From positions 1 through 64,000 of the forward strand of contig CAJOCQ010000016.1 in the NCBI GenBank assembly GCA_905233135.1: a stretch of 64,000 bases of DNA. The letters are read 5' to 3'. The notes under the pieces were generated by a model. That model saw nothing but the letters and a program-made list of their open reading frames with translations. It was not told where the DNA came from and did not search any database. Below are positions 25,800 through 34,416 of the stretch, piece after piece. Origin of the DNA: an uncultured Selenomonadaceae bacterium. Lineage in GTDB: Bacteria > Bacillota > Negativicutes > Selenomonadales > Selenomonadaceae. A program made the position numbers and the translations under genes. Position 1 is the first letter of the stretch, and each line of letters starts with the position of its first letter.

Positions 25800-26618
25800 A
25801 TGCTGAAATTGCTAATGGCGGCAGTGTTGCTGATAATGTTTTTGCCTGTAACGGTATCTGCGCAAAGTCGAAACGTAACGATTGACGGAGATCACGGCAA
25901 ATTGGCGGCGGTAATTCAAACGCCCGACGGCAAGGCAAATTTTCCAATAGTTATAATCTGTCACGGTTTCACGGCGCAGAAAGAACAGCCGCTCTTAAAA
26001 TATTTGGCGGACGATTTGGAGGCGGCGGGAATTGCCTCAATTCGCTTTGACTTCAACGGGCACGGCAAGAGCGAAGGCAATTTTCAAGATATGACGGTTT
26101 TAAACGAAATTGAAGACGCAAAAAAAGTTTATGAATATGTACGGGATATGCGCGGCGTTACAAGCGTTGCTATTGCGGGTCATTCGCAGGGCGGCGTTGT
26201 TACAAGTATGGTTGCAGGGCAGCTCGGCGTTGAAAATTTTAAAGCTGTTGCGCTAATGGCACCTGCGGCAGTCCTGCGCGACGACGCAATAAGGGGAAAT
26301 ATTTTTGATAAGCATTATGATTCAATCAATGTTCCCGAATACGTAGAAATTTTTAACGGTTTAAAGTTGGGACGCAATTACATTTTGACGGCGCAAAATT
26401 TGCCGATTTATGAAACAGCCGCAAATTTTCAAGGCGCGGTTTTCATAATTCACGGCTTGGCGGATATTGTCGTCCCCTACACTTATTCTTTACGCTATCA
26501 GGAAATTTATCCCGGCAGTCAACTTGAACTTTTGAAAGGCTATGATCACGGCTTTACTCAAAATGAAAAATTGGTTGCAAAGAGAGTTGCAGACTTTTTT
26601 ATTTATCAGCTTAAATAG
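25800..26618 (+). CDS. Exported alpha/beta hydrolase
   Basis: 272 residues with a signal peptide (MLKLLMAAVLLIMFLPVTVSA). The fold shows CHGFTAQKE (oxyanion HG), FDFNGHGKSEG, nucleophile elbow GHSQGG, acid region HGLADIVVPY and catalytic His in YDHGFTQNE. Acts outside the inner membrane, probably on esters. The ATG at 25800 follows GGGAGGTG; a longer frame from 25758 is rejected. It is one of three alpha/beta hydrolases within 6 kb. Confidence 0.87.
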   Translation: MLKLLMAAVLLIMFLPVTVSAQSRNVTIDGDHGKLAAVIQTPDGKANFPIVIICHGFTAQKEQPLLKYLADDLEAAGIASIRFDFNGHGKSEGNFQDMTVLNEIEDAKKVYEYVRDMRGVTSVAIAGHSQGGVVTSMVAGQLGVENFKAVALMAPAAVLRDDAIRGNIFDKHYDSINVPEYVEIFNGLKLGRNYILTAQNLPIYETAANFQGAVFIIHGLADIVVPYTYSLRYQEIYPGSQLELLKGYDHGFTQNEKLVAKRVADFFIYQLK

Positions 26619-26681
26619 GCATTAGGCAAAAGGGAATTGCAACTTAAAAAATTTTTTAAATCCTGAAAGGAGTTTAAAAAA

Positions 26682-27692
26682 ATGTCAAAAATTACAGCGG
26701 GCACGGGCGGAGAAAAATATATCCCCTACAGCGAACGCAGCGGCGCAGAATCTGTCGTATATTTTACGCGGGATTTGTCGGCGGCGGGGCTTGTTAAAAT
26801 CTTCGACAAAGTTAAGGAAGTTTTGAGCGGCAAAATCGCAGTTAAACTTCATACGGGCGAACAACACGGACCGAATATCATTCCGCGCCCTTGGGTTAAA
26901 CAACTTATTGACGAAAAAATTTCAGGCGCAAAAATTATCGAAACTAATACTTATTATGACGGCGACAGGTACACTACCGAAAACCACAAAAAAACTTTGG
27001 AAGTAAACGGCTGGACTTTTTGCCCCGTCGATATTACGGACGCGAACGGCACGGCTCTTTTGCCCGTACCAAACGGCAAGTGGTTTAAAGAAATGTCCGT
27101 CGGCAAAGATATGCTCAACTACGATTCATTTTTGGCGTTGACGCACTTTAAAGGACATACTCAAGGCGGCTTCGGCGGCAGTAACAAAAATATCGGTATC
27201 GGTTGCGCGGACGGGCAAATTGGCAAAAAGTGGATTCATACCACGCCGGGTCAGCCGAATATGTGGGATATCGCCAAAGAAGAATTTATGGAAAGAATGA
27301 CTGAATCAACGCAGGCTACAATTTCGCACTTCAAAAATAAAATCGCTTATATTAACGTTATGCGCAATATGAGCGTTTCCTGCGATTGCGAAGGAACAGC
27401 CGCGCAACCCGTCGTTACGCCTGACGTTGGGATTTTGGCTTCATTGGATATTTTGGCGGTTGACCAAGCTTGCGTTGATTTAGTTTACGCCTTGCCCGAA
27501 GAAAGTCACCACGATTTAATTGAACGTATTGAAAGCCGTCACGGCTTGCGCCAACTTACCTATATGAAAGAATTGGGTATGGGCAATGACAAATATAAAC
27601 TTATCGACATCGACAACAACGACGCCGAAATTACAGCGGCTGACGCCGTTAAAGGTATCAGCGGCGGCTGGATTCCCGACGCCTTTAATTAA
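26682..27692 (+). CDS. DUF362 family protein
   Basis: 336 residues with the family core: IAVKLHTGEQHGPNIIPRPW, ETNTYYDGDRYTTENHKKTL, LTHFKGHTQGGFGGSNKNIGIGCA and a Cys pair in SVSCDCEG. Unlike some relatives it has no obvious 4Fe-4S ferredoxin tail. DUF362 proteins occur in anaerobes near redox genes. Here a flavodoxin follows nine bases after the stop-to-frame gap, so an electron-transfer or metal-related role is plausible. GAAAGGAG precedes the ATG. Confidence 0.85.
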   Translation: MSKITAGTGGEKYIPYSERSGAESVVYFTRDLSAAGLVKIFDKVKEVLSGKIAVKLHTGEQHGPNIIPRPWVKQLIDEKISGAKIIETNTYYDGDRYTTENHKKTLEVNGWTFCPVDITDANGTALLPVPNGKWFKEMSVGKDMLNYDSFLALTHFKGHTQGGFGGSNKNIGIGCADGQIGKKWIHTTPGQPNMWDIAKEEFMERMTESTQATISHFKNKIAYINVMRNMSVSCDCEGTAAQPVVTPDVGILASLDILAVDQACVDLVYALPEESHHDLIERIESRHGLRQLTYMKELGMGNDKYKLIDIDNNDAEITAADAVKGISGGWIPDAFN

Positions 27693-27716
27693 TTTAAATT
27701 TTTGGAGGAATTGAAA

Positions 27717-28193
27717 TTGGCAAAAACTTTGGTAGCTTACTTTTCACCAACAGGCAAAACTCGCAAAATTGCTAATCTTATTGCCGAAATTACAGGCGCA
27801 GATGTTTATGAAATTAAGCCCGCCGTTCCCTACACTAAAGAAGATATGGATTGGGAAGATTCAAATTCGCGCAGTACTTTTGAGGCAAAGGAAGATATTC
27901 ACCCTTCGCTTGCCGACAATGACGCCAACATTGAAAATTACAACGTCATTTATTTGGGATTTCCAATTTGGTGGTATAAGGCTCCGCGCGTTATAAATAC
28001 TTTCCTTGAAAGTTACAATTTCGCCGGCAAAAAAGTTGTAACATTTTCGACTTCGGGCGGCAGCGGCTTCGGCGAAACTTCGGGCGATTTAAAATACAGC
28101 AACCCCGACGCCGAAATTATCGAAGGCAAAGTTTTTAGAGGCTACGTCGATAAAGAAACTGTTTTTGATTGGTTGCAGTCTTTGAACCTTTAA
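27717..28193 (+). CDS. Flavodoxin
   Basis: 158 residues: AYFSPTGKTRKIANLIAE is the FMN phosphate loop, IYLGFPIWWYKAPRVINTFLE the isoalloxazine-binding region with the WW pair, and FSTSGGSGFGET the second flavin loop. It most resembles Bacteroides/Clostridia-type flavodoxins annotated as NAD(P)H-dependent oxidoreductases. The TTG at 27717 follows GGAGG by eight bases. It is co-oriented and close to the DUF362 gene, and ends at a strong terminator. Confidence 0.85.
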   Translation: MAKTLVAYFSPTGKTRKIANLIAEITGADVYEIKPAVPYTKEDMDWEDSNSRSTFEAKEDIHPSLADNDANIENYNVIYLGFPIWWYKAPRVINTFLESYNFAGKKVVTFSTSGGSGFGETSGDLKYSNPDAEIIEGKVFRGYVDKETVFDWLQSLNL

Positions 28194-28204
28194 TTAAAAT
28201 TTTT

Positions 28205-28231
28205 ATCCCGTCAAACGGCGGGATTTTTTTA
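28205..28231 (+). terminator. Rho-independent terminator after flavodoxin
   Basis: ATCCCGTC-AAAC-GGCGGGAT followed by seven T. Confidence 0.85.
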
Positions 28232-28327
28232 TTGCCAAAAATAATTTTCCAAAATAAAATTTAAGTATTGGTAAAAAAATTTTCAATCCGCTAAAATAAA
28301 TTTATCAAGATTAAGGAGCGGTTGAAA

Positions 28328-29479
28328 ATGAAAAAATCTTTGAAAAAATTATTAATAGGAATACTTTCAATAGGAGTGATTGGAACAATGACAAATTCAG
28401 TTGACGCGGCGGCAAAAATTCCCGCAGACGCAAAATTGGAATCGGCAAGCACCATTCAGCTTGAAAATTTGAAACTCGAAAAAAATTGGGACAAAGTTTT
28501 CCCGCAAAGTAACAAAGTCAATCACCAAAAAATAACTTTCGTCAATCGTTACGGAATAACTTTGGCGGCTGATATGTACACGCCAAAAAATTACAGCGGT
28601 AAATTGCCCGCACTTGCAGTTTGTGGAGCATTCGGCGTAGTCAAGGAGCAAATTTCCGGCTTGTACGCGCAGGAAATGGCGGAGCGCGGCTTTTTAACCA
28701 TTGCCTTTGACCCGTCATTCACGGGCGAAAGCGGCGGCTATCCGCGATTTGTTGCCTCGCCCGACATTAACACCGAAGATTTTCAGGCGGCTGTAGATTT
28801 TCTTTCAACGCAGCCTAACGTTGACGCTGATAAAATTGGTATTATCGGAATTTGCGGCTGGGCGGGACTTGCACTGAACGCAGCGGCTATTGACACCAGA
28901 ATAAAAGCAACCGTTACAACGACAATGTACGATATGAGCCGCGTTATTGCCAACGGCTATTTTGACTACGACAAGGACGCAGAAACTTTAAAGCGTGAAC
29001 GTATGCAAAACAGAATTAATTTGAACAACCAACGCACAGCAGATTATAAAGCCAAAAAATACGCGCGCGCAGGCGGCGTTGTCGAAGACCCTTCCGAATT
29101 TCCGCAATTCGTCAAAGATTATTATGACTATTACAAAACTGAACGCGGCTACCATAAACGCTCTCTTAATTCCAACGGCGGCTGGAATGTTACAAGCGGT
29201 TTAAGTTTTATGAATATGCCGCAACTTTCATACATTAACGAAATAGAAAACCCCGTATTGATAATTCACGGCGAAAACGCGCACTCAAGATATTTTTCTG
29301 AAACTGCCTTTGAAAATATGACGGGCGTTAAACGTTCGGGCTTTGATACAACCGCAGGCAACAAAGAACTTTTGATAATTCCCGGCGCGACTCATTGTGA
29401 TTTGTATGACGGCGGCGGCAAAAATGCAATTCCTTTTGACAAAATTGAAAATTTCTTTAAAACCAATTTAAGGGGATAA
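28328..29479 (+). CDS. Exported dienelactone-hydrolase-like alpha/beta hydrolase
   Basis: 383 residues with a signal peptide ending ...NSVDAAA. The nucleophile elbow reads GICGWAG, i.e. Cys in place of Ser, as in dienelactone hydrolase. VCGAFGVVKEQISG is the oxyanion segment, IIHGENAHSR the acid region and PGATHCDLYD the catalytic histidine. It belongs to the group often annotated as alpha/beta hydrolase or YcjY-like. The ATG at 28328 follows AAGGAGCGG. Substrate unknown. A structured repeat follows it. Confidence 0.85.
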   Translation: MKKSLKKLLIGILSIGVIGTMTNSVDAAAKIPADAKLESASTIQLENLKLEKNWDKVFPQSNKVNHQKITFVNRYGITLAADMYTPKNYSGKLPALAVCGAFGVVKEQISGLYAQEMAERGFLTIAFDPSFTGESGGYPRFVASPDINTEDFQAAVDFLSTQPNVDADKIGIIGICGWAGLALNAAAIDTRIKATVTTTMYDMSRVIANGYFDYDKDAETLKRERMQNRINLNNQRTADYKAKKYARAGGVVEDPSEFPQFVKDYYDYYKTERGYHKRSLNSNGGWNVTSGLSFMNMPQLSYINEIENPVLIIHGENAHSRYFSETAFENMTGVKRSGFDTTAGNKELLIIPGATHCDLYDGGGKNAIPFDKIENFFKTNLRG

Positions 29480-29509
29480 AGCCTAAAGACTAGGAGCAAG
29501 TGAAAAACC

Positions 29510-29682
29510 CGCCCGTCTCTAAAGCCGCAGCTTGACGTTTTGTTGGAGCGTAGGAAAAAGTAGAGGCCCCAAAGGGGGCCACCTGTTATTAAGAGCGTTC
29601 CGGACCCGAGCGGCCCTGACGGGCGGGAAGTTTCTTTCTTTTGGGCGGGTTTTCTTTCTTTACAAAGAAAGAAAAGCCGTGT
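29510..29682 (+). repeat. Modular structured intergenic repeat, copy B
   Basis: Main occupant of the 331-base gap 29480-29810. Closing stem CGCCCGTC (29510) / GACGGGCG (29618-29625), inner stem GCCGC/GCGGC, GGCCCC-AAAG-GGGGCC hairpin, and the terminal hairpin built from TTTTCTTTCTTT and AAAGAAAGAAAA. The rest of the gap is A/T-rich and holds the flavodoxin promoter. Confidence 0.85.
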
Positions 29683-29753
29683 TAAATTATTAAAAAAATT
29701 TTAAATTTAAACAAAAAATTTTCTAAATAAATTCCGCCAAAATGCAAGATAAC

Positions 29754-29782
29754 TTGACGCGGCTAAATCCCTGTGCTAATAT
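29754..29782 (+). promoter_or_regulatory. Sigma-70-type promoter of flavodoxin gene
   Basis: TTGACG (29754-29759), 17-base spacer, TAATAT (29777-29782). GGAGGG precedes the ATG at 29811. Confidence 0.75.
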
Positions 29783-29810
29783 TTGCGCAAATTAAATTGG
29801 AGGGATTTTA

Positions 29811-30239
29811 ATGAGTAAAATTGCAGTCGTATATTGGAGCGGCACAGGAAATACTGAAGCAATGGCGAACGCGGTTGTTGACGGTGTAAAATCTGCGGGC
29901 GTTGAAGTCGAACTTTTCCAAGTTGACGATTTTAAAGCGGACGATATGGCAAATTATAGCGGCTTTGCATTCGGTTGCCCCGCAATGGGCGACGAAGTTT
30001 TGGAAGAAGATTCTTTTGAGCCTTTCTTCTCTGACGCTGTAGAAAAACTCGACGGCGTACCCGTTTTACTTTTCGGCTCCTACGGCTGGGGCGGCGGCGC
30101 GTGGATGGAAGCTTGGGCTGAACGCACCAAAGACGCCGGCGCAAAAGTTATCGGTACAGTCATTGCCGAAAATGCGCCCGATGATGACGCTATTGCTGAT
30201 TGTGAAAAAAAAGGCGCGGCTTTAGCTAAAGAAATTTAA
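29811..30239 (+). CDS. fld: Short-chain flavodoxin
   Basis: 142 residues, typical of Megasphaera/Clostridium flavodoxins. VYWSGTGNTEAMANAV is the phosphate loop, AFGCPAMGDEVLEE the 50s flavin loop, and FGSYGWGGGAWMEAW the 90s loop with the stacking aromatic. Strongly acidic, as expected for a low-potential one-electron carrier that can replace ferredoxin. It is monocistronic, with its own good promoter and terminator. Confidence 0.93.
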   Translation: MSKIAVVYWSGTGNTEAMANAVVDGVKSAGVEVELFQVDDFKADDMANYSGFAFGCPAMGDEVLEEDSFEPFFSDAVEKLDGVPVLLFGSYGWGGGAWMEAWAERTKDAGAKVIGTVIAENAPDDDAIADCEKKGAALAKEI

Positions 30240-30263
30240 AATTTTTCGTTACAATAAAAAATG

Positions 30264-30292
30264 CTCCGTTCAGATGCTGGACGGAGTTTTTT
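30264..30292 (+). terminator. Rho-independent terminator after flavodoxin
   Basis: CTCCGT...ACGGAG stem followed by six T. Confidence 0.85.
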
Positions 30293-30311
30293 GGTTTAAG
30301 GGGGAAATATT

Positions 30312-31136
30312 ATGCCGTATTTGGTGCTGCGCGACGGAATTAAAATTTATTACGAAGATTGCGGCAAGGGCGATACAATTATTTTCTGTCACGGCTTAAA
30401 CTCTTCGCACTTGAAAATTAAAAATTTTATCGACGAATTTAAAAAAGATTATCGTTGCATTTACTACGACCAGCGCGGGCACGAATCGTCCGAACGCGCC
30501 AATATTCATTTGAATATAAAAAATTTGGCGCAGGATTTAAACGAGCTGATTGAATACCTCAACCTTGAAAACGTTACGGCGATAGGGCATTCTATGGGCG
30601 CGGCTACAATTTTTAGTTATGTCAATCAATTCGGCTGCACTAAACTTAAAAAAATTGTTGTAGTCGATATGTCGCCCTATATGAGAAATGACGGTTGGGG
30701 CGGCGGAATTGCGCAGGGCAAATGGACTGACGAAAATTTTCTTGAGGACTTGGACAGAATTTTTGATGACACGGGATTTTCAAATTGGTACATTACAAAA
30801 AATATGATGAATCCGAAATTGGCGAACACGTCCGCCGAATTTGAAGGCGCAATGGTTGAAGTTTGTCGCGCAGGTTGTGACACTTTGACAAATGCAAGCC
30901 TTTGGTATTCGCTTTTCCGCACCGACCAACGCGCGGCGATTGATAAAATTACCGTGCCGTTTTTGTACATAATGCCCGAATTTCCGCTCTACTCAATGGA
31001 AGCCGTTAATTTTTACCGCGAACACGTCAAAAATAAATTTTATCTTGAAAAAGATTTCCCCGATACAACGCATTTAATTTTAATGGAAAAGCCGCACGAA
31101 GTTGCAGAAAAAATTAAACTTTTCCTGCAGTCATAG
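30312..31136 (+). CDS. Alpha/beta hydrolase
   Basis: 274 residues without signal peptide. FCHGLNSSHLK (oxyanion), YDQRGHESSE, nucleophile elbow GHSMGA, and the C-terminal DTTHLILMEKPHEVAE with the catalytic histidine. Cytoplasmic ester or lactone hydrolase of unknown substrate. AGGGGG precedes the ATG. Its 3' end overlaps the convergent acetyltransferase gene by 23 bases. Confidence 0.88.
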   Translation: MPYLVLRDGIKIYYEDCGKGDTIIFCHGLNSSHLKIKNFIDEFKKDYRCIYYDQRGHESSERANIHLNIKNLAQDLNELIEYLNLENVTAIGHSMGAATIFSYVNQFGCTKLKKIVVVDMSPYMRNDGWGGGIAQGKWTDENFLEDLDRIFDDTGFSNWYITKNMMNPKLANTSAEFEGAMVEVCRAGCDTLTNASLWYSLFRTDQRAAIDKITVPFLYIMPEFPLYSMEAVNFYREHVKNKFYLEKDFPDTTHLILMEKPHEVAEKIKLFLQS

Positions 31137-31641
31137 AAAAATATTCCCTGTCAAGAATGCTCAAAACAATTAAATCTTCGTACACGCCGTTTACAAAAAT
31201 ACAATCCCTGAAAATTCCTTCGCGCTTTAAGCCGCAACTTTCATACAGATGCAACGCAATTTCATTGTAGGGCTTGCAATCAAGCCAGCCGCGATGAAAT
31301 TTTTTTATTTCAAAACTCCACTTCAGCAAAAGTTTAAAAGCCTCGCGCCCGTAACCAACGCCCTTTTTGTCAATGATAACGTGCCGCCATTCGATTTTAA
31401 ATCTGTCAAGTTCGCAGAGCATAAAATACCCTACAGATTTTCCCGTTGCAATTTCTTCTGCGATAACGTCCATTTTGCTGTAGTTGTCAGAATTAATAAT
31501 CGCTGTGTGGTATTTTTCGTCGAACGGCACAATAAATTTTACATTTTCCGGCTTGTGTTGAAGTTCCATAATATATTGCAAATCCGAAATTTCGGCGCAA
31601 CGCAATTTCAATCTTTCGCCCGTAATTAAAATCTTGCTCAT
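31114..31641 (-). CDS. GNAT-family N-acetyltransferase (RimJ/RimL type)
   Basis: 175 residues. GERLKLRCAEISDLQYIMEL at the start, the acetyl-CoA loop region KKGVGYGREAFKLLL (Q/RxxGxG/A-type) and NEIALHLYESCGLKREGI near the end match small-molecule or ribosomal-protein GNAT enzymes. The 3' end overlaps the alpha/beta hydrolase gene on the other strand. It lies 22 bases after the start side of nothing else in its direction; the next minus-strand gene upstream is the Hsp70 gene, so it may be read through from that cluster. Confidence 0.88.
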   Translation of the reverse strand: MSKILITGERLKLRCAEISDLQYIMELQHKPENVKFIVPFDEKYHTAIINSDNYSKMDVIAEEIATGKSVGYFMLCELDRFKIEWRHVIIDKKGVGYGREAFKLLLKWSFEIKKFHRGWLDCKPYNEIALHLYESCGLKREGIFRDCIFVNGVYEDLIVLSILDREYFSMTAGKV

Positions 31642-31662
31642 AGTTTTATCTCGCTAAAAAAT

Positions 31663-33126
31663 TTAATAATCGTCCAAATGAATTTCTGCGCGAACAGTTT
31701 TGCCCGTGCGCTTGTCAACCGCTTTCAACTGCATTAAGCCGCTTTTATCAATCGTCATTGTCAATAAAGTTTCGTCGTCCTTTTGTGCGCCATTCAAGCC
31801 GGTAATTTCAATTTCGCCGATATATTTTCCCTTTTCGGGCAAATAAATATTGTCCGTGCATTCGGATTCATAAATTGCAATGTAAGTTGAATTTTGCCCG
31901 TCCTCAATCTTGCTGGAAGTCGATTCGCCAGACGCGGGCAGATTTTCATTTTTGTAAATAATGTTGTAAATGCGCAGCCTGTTCCAATCCTTATACTTTG
32001 AAAAATTTTGAACGTACCTTGCTCCGTAAGAAAATTTGCAAATATCGCGCAGGTAATTTTCTTGCGTCAAATTTTCGGCGTAAATTGCCGCGCCAAATGC
32101 AATAGCTTTTTCCGGCTCAAAAAGTTTCAATTCAATATCAGGATATTCTTTTTGAAAGGCGGCTTTGACTTGCGGCATATTGGAACTTCCGCCGACGCAA
32201 ACTATATAATCAATTTTTCCGCCGTAACTGTTTTTGAGTTTCTCAACCATTTTCATTGTAGCCTGTAAAAGTTCAGCGGAATTTTTTTCAAATTCTCGGC
32301 GCGTAATTTCAAAATCATAAACTTCGCCGTCAACTTCGACTTCGGAAAGAACTTTTTCAAGCCGTGATAAATTGTGCTTGGCATTCAACGCCTCGACTCT
32401 GATTCTTTCTTCATCGCGCTTGCCAAATTCAATATCTTCATTTTCGGCGCGGCACTTTCTTTTAATCAGTTCAATCAAAACGTTATCCCAATCCCTGCCG
32501 CCGATTCTGCGCATATCTGACGCTTGGACGGTGTACCATTCTTTAGAATTTTTATCTGCGCGAACAATGGCAACGTCGCAAGTGCCGCCGCCCAAATCGT
32601 ATACCAAAATAGTTTTTTTGTCTTCGGCACTCGGCGCGTTGAAATATGAAATTGCCGCTGCAACGGGTTCCCTTATAAATCCCAAAATTTTCAAGCCTGC
32701 GAAATTTTCAGCCGCCTGTTTTATAAATTCCAATTCCCGAATGTTAAAAGCCGCAGGTACAGAAATAACCGCGCCGTCAATTTTTTGTGAAACAAGTTGC
32801 TTGTTCTCAATTTCTTCGCGCGCAATTTTTGTAACTTCGCTGATAATTTGCCCGACAATTTCCCGCTTGTTAAAATTTCTGCCGCCCAATTTAAAATCTT
32901 TGGTTGAGGTGTCGCTGATAAACATTTTAACATTTCGCACAACGTTTGACGGCTTTTTTTCGCCGCGATTTTCGGCGGGCTTGCCTACCAAAATTCCCGA
33001 TTTTTCGTCGTAGTAAAAAACTGACTCCATACCGTACGCGCCGCCCGGCAATAAAGTTGCAGGTGCGCCGTTTATCAATCCCGCAGGCAGTGAAAAAGTT
33101 GTACCAAAGTCAATTCCGATTTTCAT
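31663..33126 (-). CDS. Hsp70-family ATPase (DnaK-like)
   Basis: 487 residues, shorter than DnaK (about 610-640). The ATPase domain is complete: GIDFGTTFSLP (phosphate 1), VPAAFNIRELEFIKQAAENF, GFIREPVAAAISYF, YDLGGGTCDVAIV (phosphate 2), GGRDWDNVLIELI and VCVGGSSNMPQVKAAF (adenosine). The C-terminal about 110 residues form a reduced beta-rich substrate-like domain ending AEIHLDDY, with no EEVD-like tail or long lid. AGGAGG six bases upstream fixes the ATG at 33126. It lies after a GrpE-like gene and a TerY-P-type triad, so it is probably a dedicated chaperone of that system. Confidence 0.88.
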   Translation of the reverse strand: MKIGIDFGTTFSLPAGLINGAPATLLPGGAYGMESVFYYDEKSGILVGKPAENRGEKKPSNVVRNVKMFISDTSTKDFKLGGRNFNKREIVGQIISEVTKIAREEIENKQLVSQKIDGAVISVPAAFNIRELEFIKQAAENFAGLKILGFIREPVAAAISYFNAPSAEDKKTILVYDLGGGTCDVAIVRADKNSKEWYTVQASDMRRIGGRDWDNVLIELIKRKCRAENEDIEFGKRDEERIRVEALNAKHNLSRLEKVLSEVEVDGEVYDFEITRREFEKNSAELLQATMKMVEKLKNSYGGKIDYIVCVGGSSNMPQVKAAFQKEYPDIELKLFEPEKAIAFGAAIYAENLTQENYLRDICKFSYGARYVQNFSKYKDWNRLRIYNIIYKNENLPASGESTSSKIEDGQNSTYIAIYESECTDNIYLPEKGKYIGEIEITGLNGAQKDDETLLTMTIDKSGLMQLKAVDKRTGKTVRAEIHLDDY

Positions 33127-33184
33127 TAAGTGCCTCCTGTTTCTTGGAATGTGATTATAAAATTTATAATTTTTTAATTTAAAT

Positions 33185-33372
33185 GTTCTTTCTTTTTTCC
33201 AAAGCAAAAAAAGAAAGAACCAAAGAAAAAGTGCTTTACCGAAATTGCGCCCGTTCAACTTTTTTCGCGTCGAGCATTGCAGTAAGTTTAATTCTTCGCC
33301 GCGTTTAATTTTAGTTGCACCAAGTTTAGTAGGCGACAAAAAAAGACGTGAACGGGCGAGTTATCGCAATTT
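33185..33372 (-). repeat. Modular structured intergenic repeat, copy G (divergent interior)
   Basis: Occupies most of the 276-base gap between the GrpE-like and Hsp70 genes. Arms AAATTGCG.CCCGTTC (33244) and GAACGGG...CGCAATTT (to about 33372) pair; a T/A-rich hairpin (GTTCTTTCTTTTTT...AAAAAAGAAAGAAC) lies at 33185-33220. The interior is unlike copies A-E. It is in minus orientation, that is, in the direction of the surrounding genes. Confidence 0.7.
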
Positions 33373-33402
33373 CTGCGCCCTGTTTTTATTTTTAAACCGC
33401 TT

Positions 33403-34416
33403 TTAAATTTTGTTACTTAAAGTAACTTCCGCCTTTTCCAGAACTTGTCCCTTGTACATAAAACCAATTTTATTAACTGTTGCAACGGTTGAATCGAAGG
33501 AAATTTTTATATCGTCAGCAACTTTATTTTTATCGGGGTCAAACTTTTCGCCCGCGTTGTTTATAATTTCGACGCCGAGCATTTCCAATGATTGAGTAAT
33601 ATATTTTAAAAAACTTTGGCAACGCTTTATTAGCGCGGCGTAACCTTTGCTTGCGTCTTCCTGCGGGTGGCGTTTCAAATTATCGTCAAGTTTATTATAA
33701 AGTTGAATCAGCTGATAAATCGGCTCTTTCAAAGTGCGAAAATCTACGCCGTCCCGAATTTCCGAAATTTGCTTTAAGGAATTTTGAATTGTTGCAACTT
33801 CGTTTTGCATTGCGGCTTGAACTTTTTTTATTTCGGCAATAATTTTTTCGTCATCGCTTGTACGATTTTTGGCAACGGAATTTAATTCTTGGAACAAAAT
33901 TTTTTCTTCGGCGTCATTTTGCGGCGCAACTTCTTTTTCGATTTTTTCTATAATGCGCCCGACAATTTTTTCTTGCGGCGAAAATTTTTCCAACTGTTCG
34001 TCGAGAGCCTTTAAAAAATTTTTCAATTCCGCAAAAGAATTTTCATTCAACGGCGCACCAATAAATACCGAATCCTTGTAAGTTTCGTAAAAATGTGCGC
34101 AGGTGTCGAGGTTTTCAGAAAAAGCCGTGTTTAGCCCGTGTAAAATGTAAAGCATATCGCCCGAAGTTTCGACGGGAGGCAAGCGGCGAATGCTGATTTT
34201 TTCGACGCGAAAATTTTTCCCCGCAAAATTAATTTTATTAATTAAGCACATTTCGGAAAGGAGCGGCGAAGTTTTTTTTGTAACCAATTCGTAAAAAATC
34301 GCCGTGATAATTTGCAGGTAAGCGTCCTTGACATTTTCTTGATATTGATTAAAACTTTGCAGATTTATTTTTTGGAGCTGAAGAGCCGCGTTGTAAAATT
34401 CTAAGCTGTCCTTCAT
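33403..34416 (-). CDS. GrpE-like coiled-coil protein
   Basis: 337 residues. The N-terminal about 120 residues are not recognised. Residues about 120-250 are rich in heptad-like charged/hydrophobic repeats (coiled coil). The C-terminal part resembles the GrpE beta-domain: KRCQSFLKYITQSLEMLGVE, then FDPDKNKVADDI and IGFMYKGQVLEKAEVTL, which match GrpE FdP...eA and GY.lkgrvLRpA.V. GrpE exchanges ADP on Hsp70, and an Hsp70 gene lies 276 bases downstream. The start overlaps the stop of the PP2C gene (shared base at 34416), so translation is coupled. Confidence 0.65.
   Translation of the reverse strand: MKDSLEFYNAALQLQKINLQSFNQYQENVKDAYLQIITAIFYELVTKKTSPLLSEMCLINKINFAGKNFRVEKISIRRLPPVETSGDMLYILHGLNTAFSENLDTCAHFYETYKDSVFIGAPLNENSFAELKNFLKALDEQLEKFSPQEKIVGRIIEKIEKEVAPQNDAEEKILFQELNSVAKNRTSDDEKIIAEIKKVQAAMQNEVATIQNSLKQISEIRDGVDFRTLKEPIYQLIQLYNKLDDNLKRHPQEDASKGYAALIKRCQSFLKYITQSLEMLGVEIINNAGEKFDPDKNKVADDIKISFDSTVATVNKIGFMYKGQVLEKAEVTLSNKI

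Noticed and set aside
33127-33339. N-terminal extension of the Hsp70 frame
   Set aside because: It is translated from the structured repeat; the internal ATG at 33126 has AGGAGG at the right distance and starts the ATPase motif.
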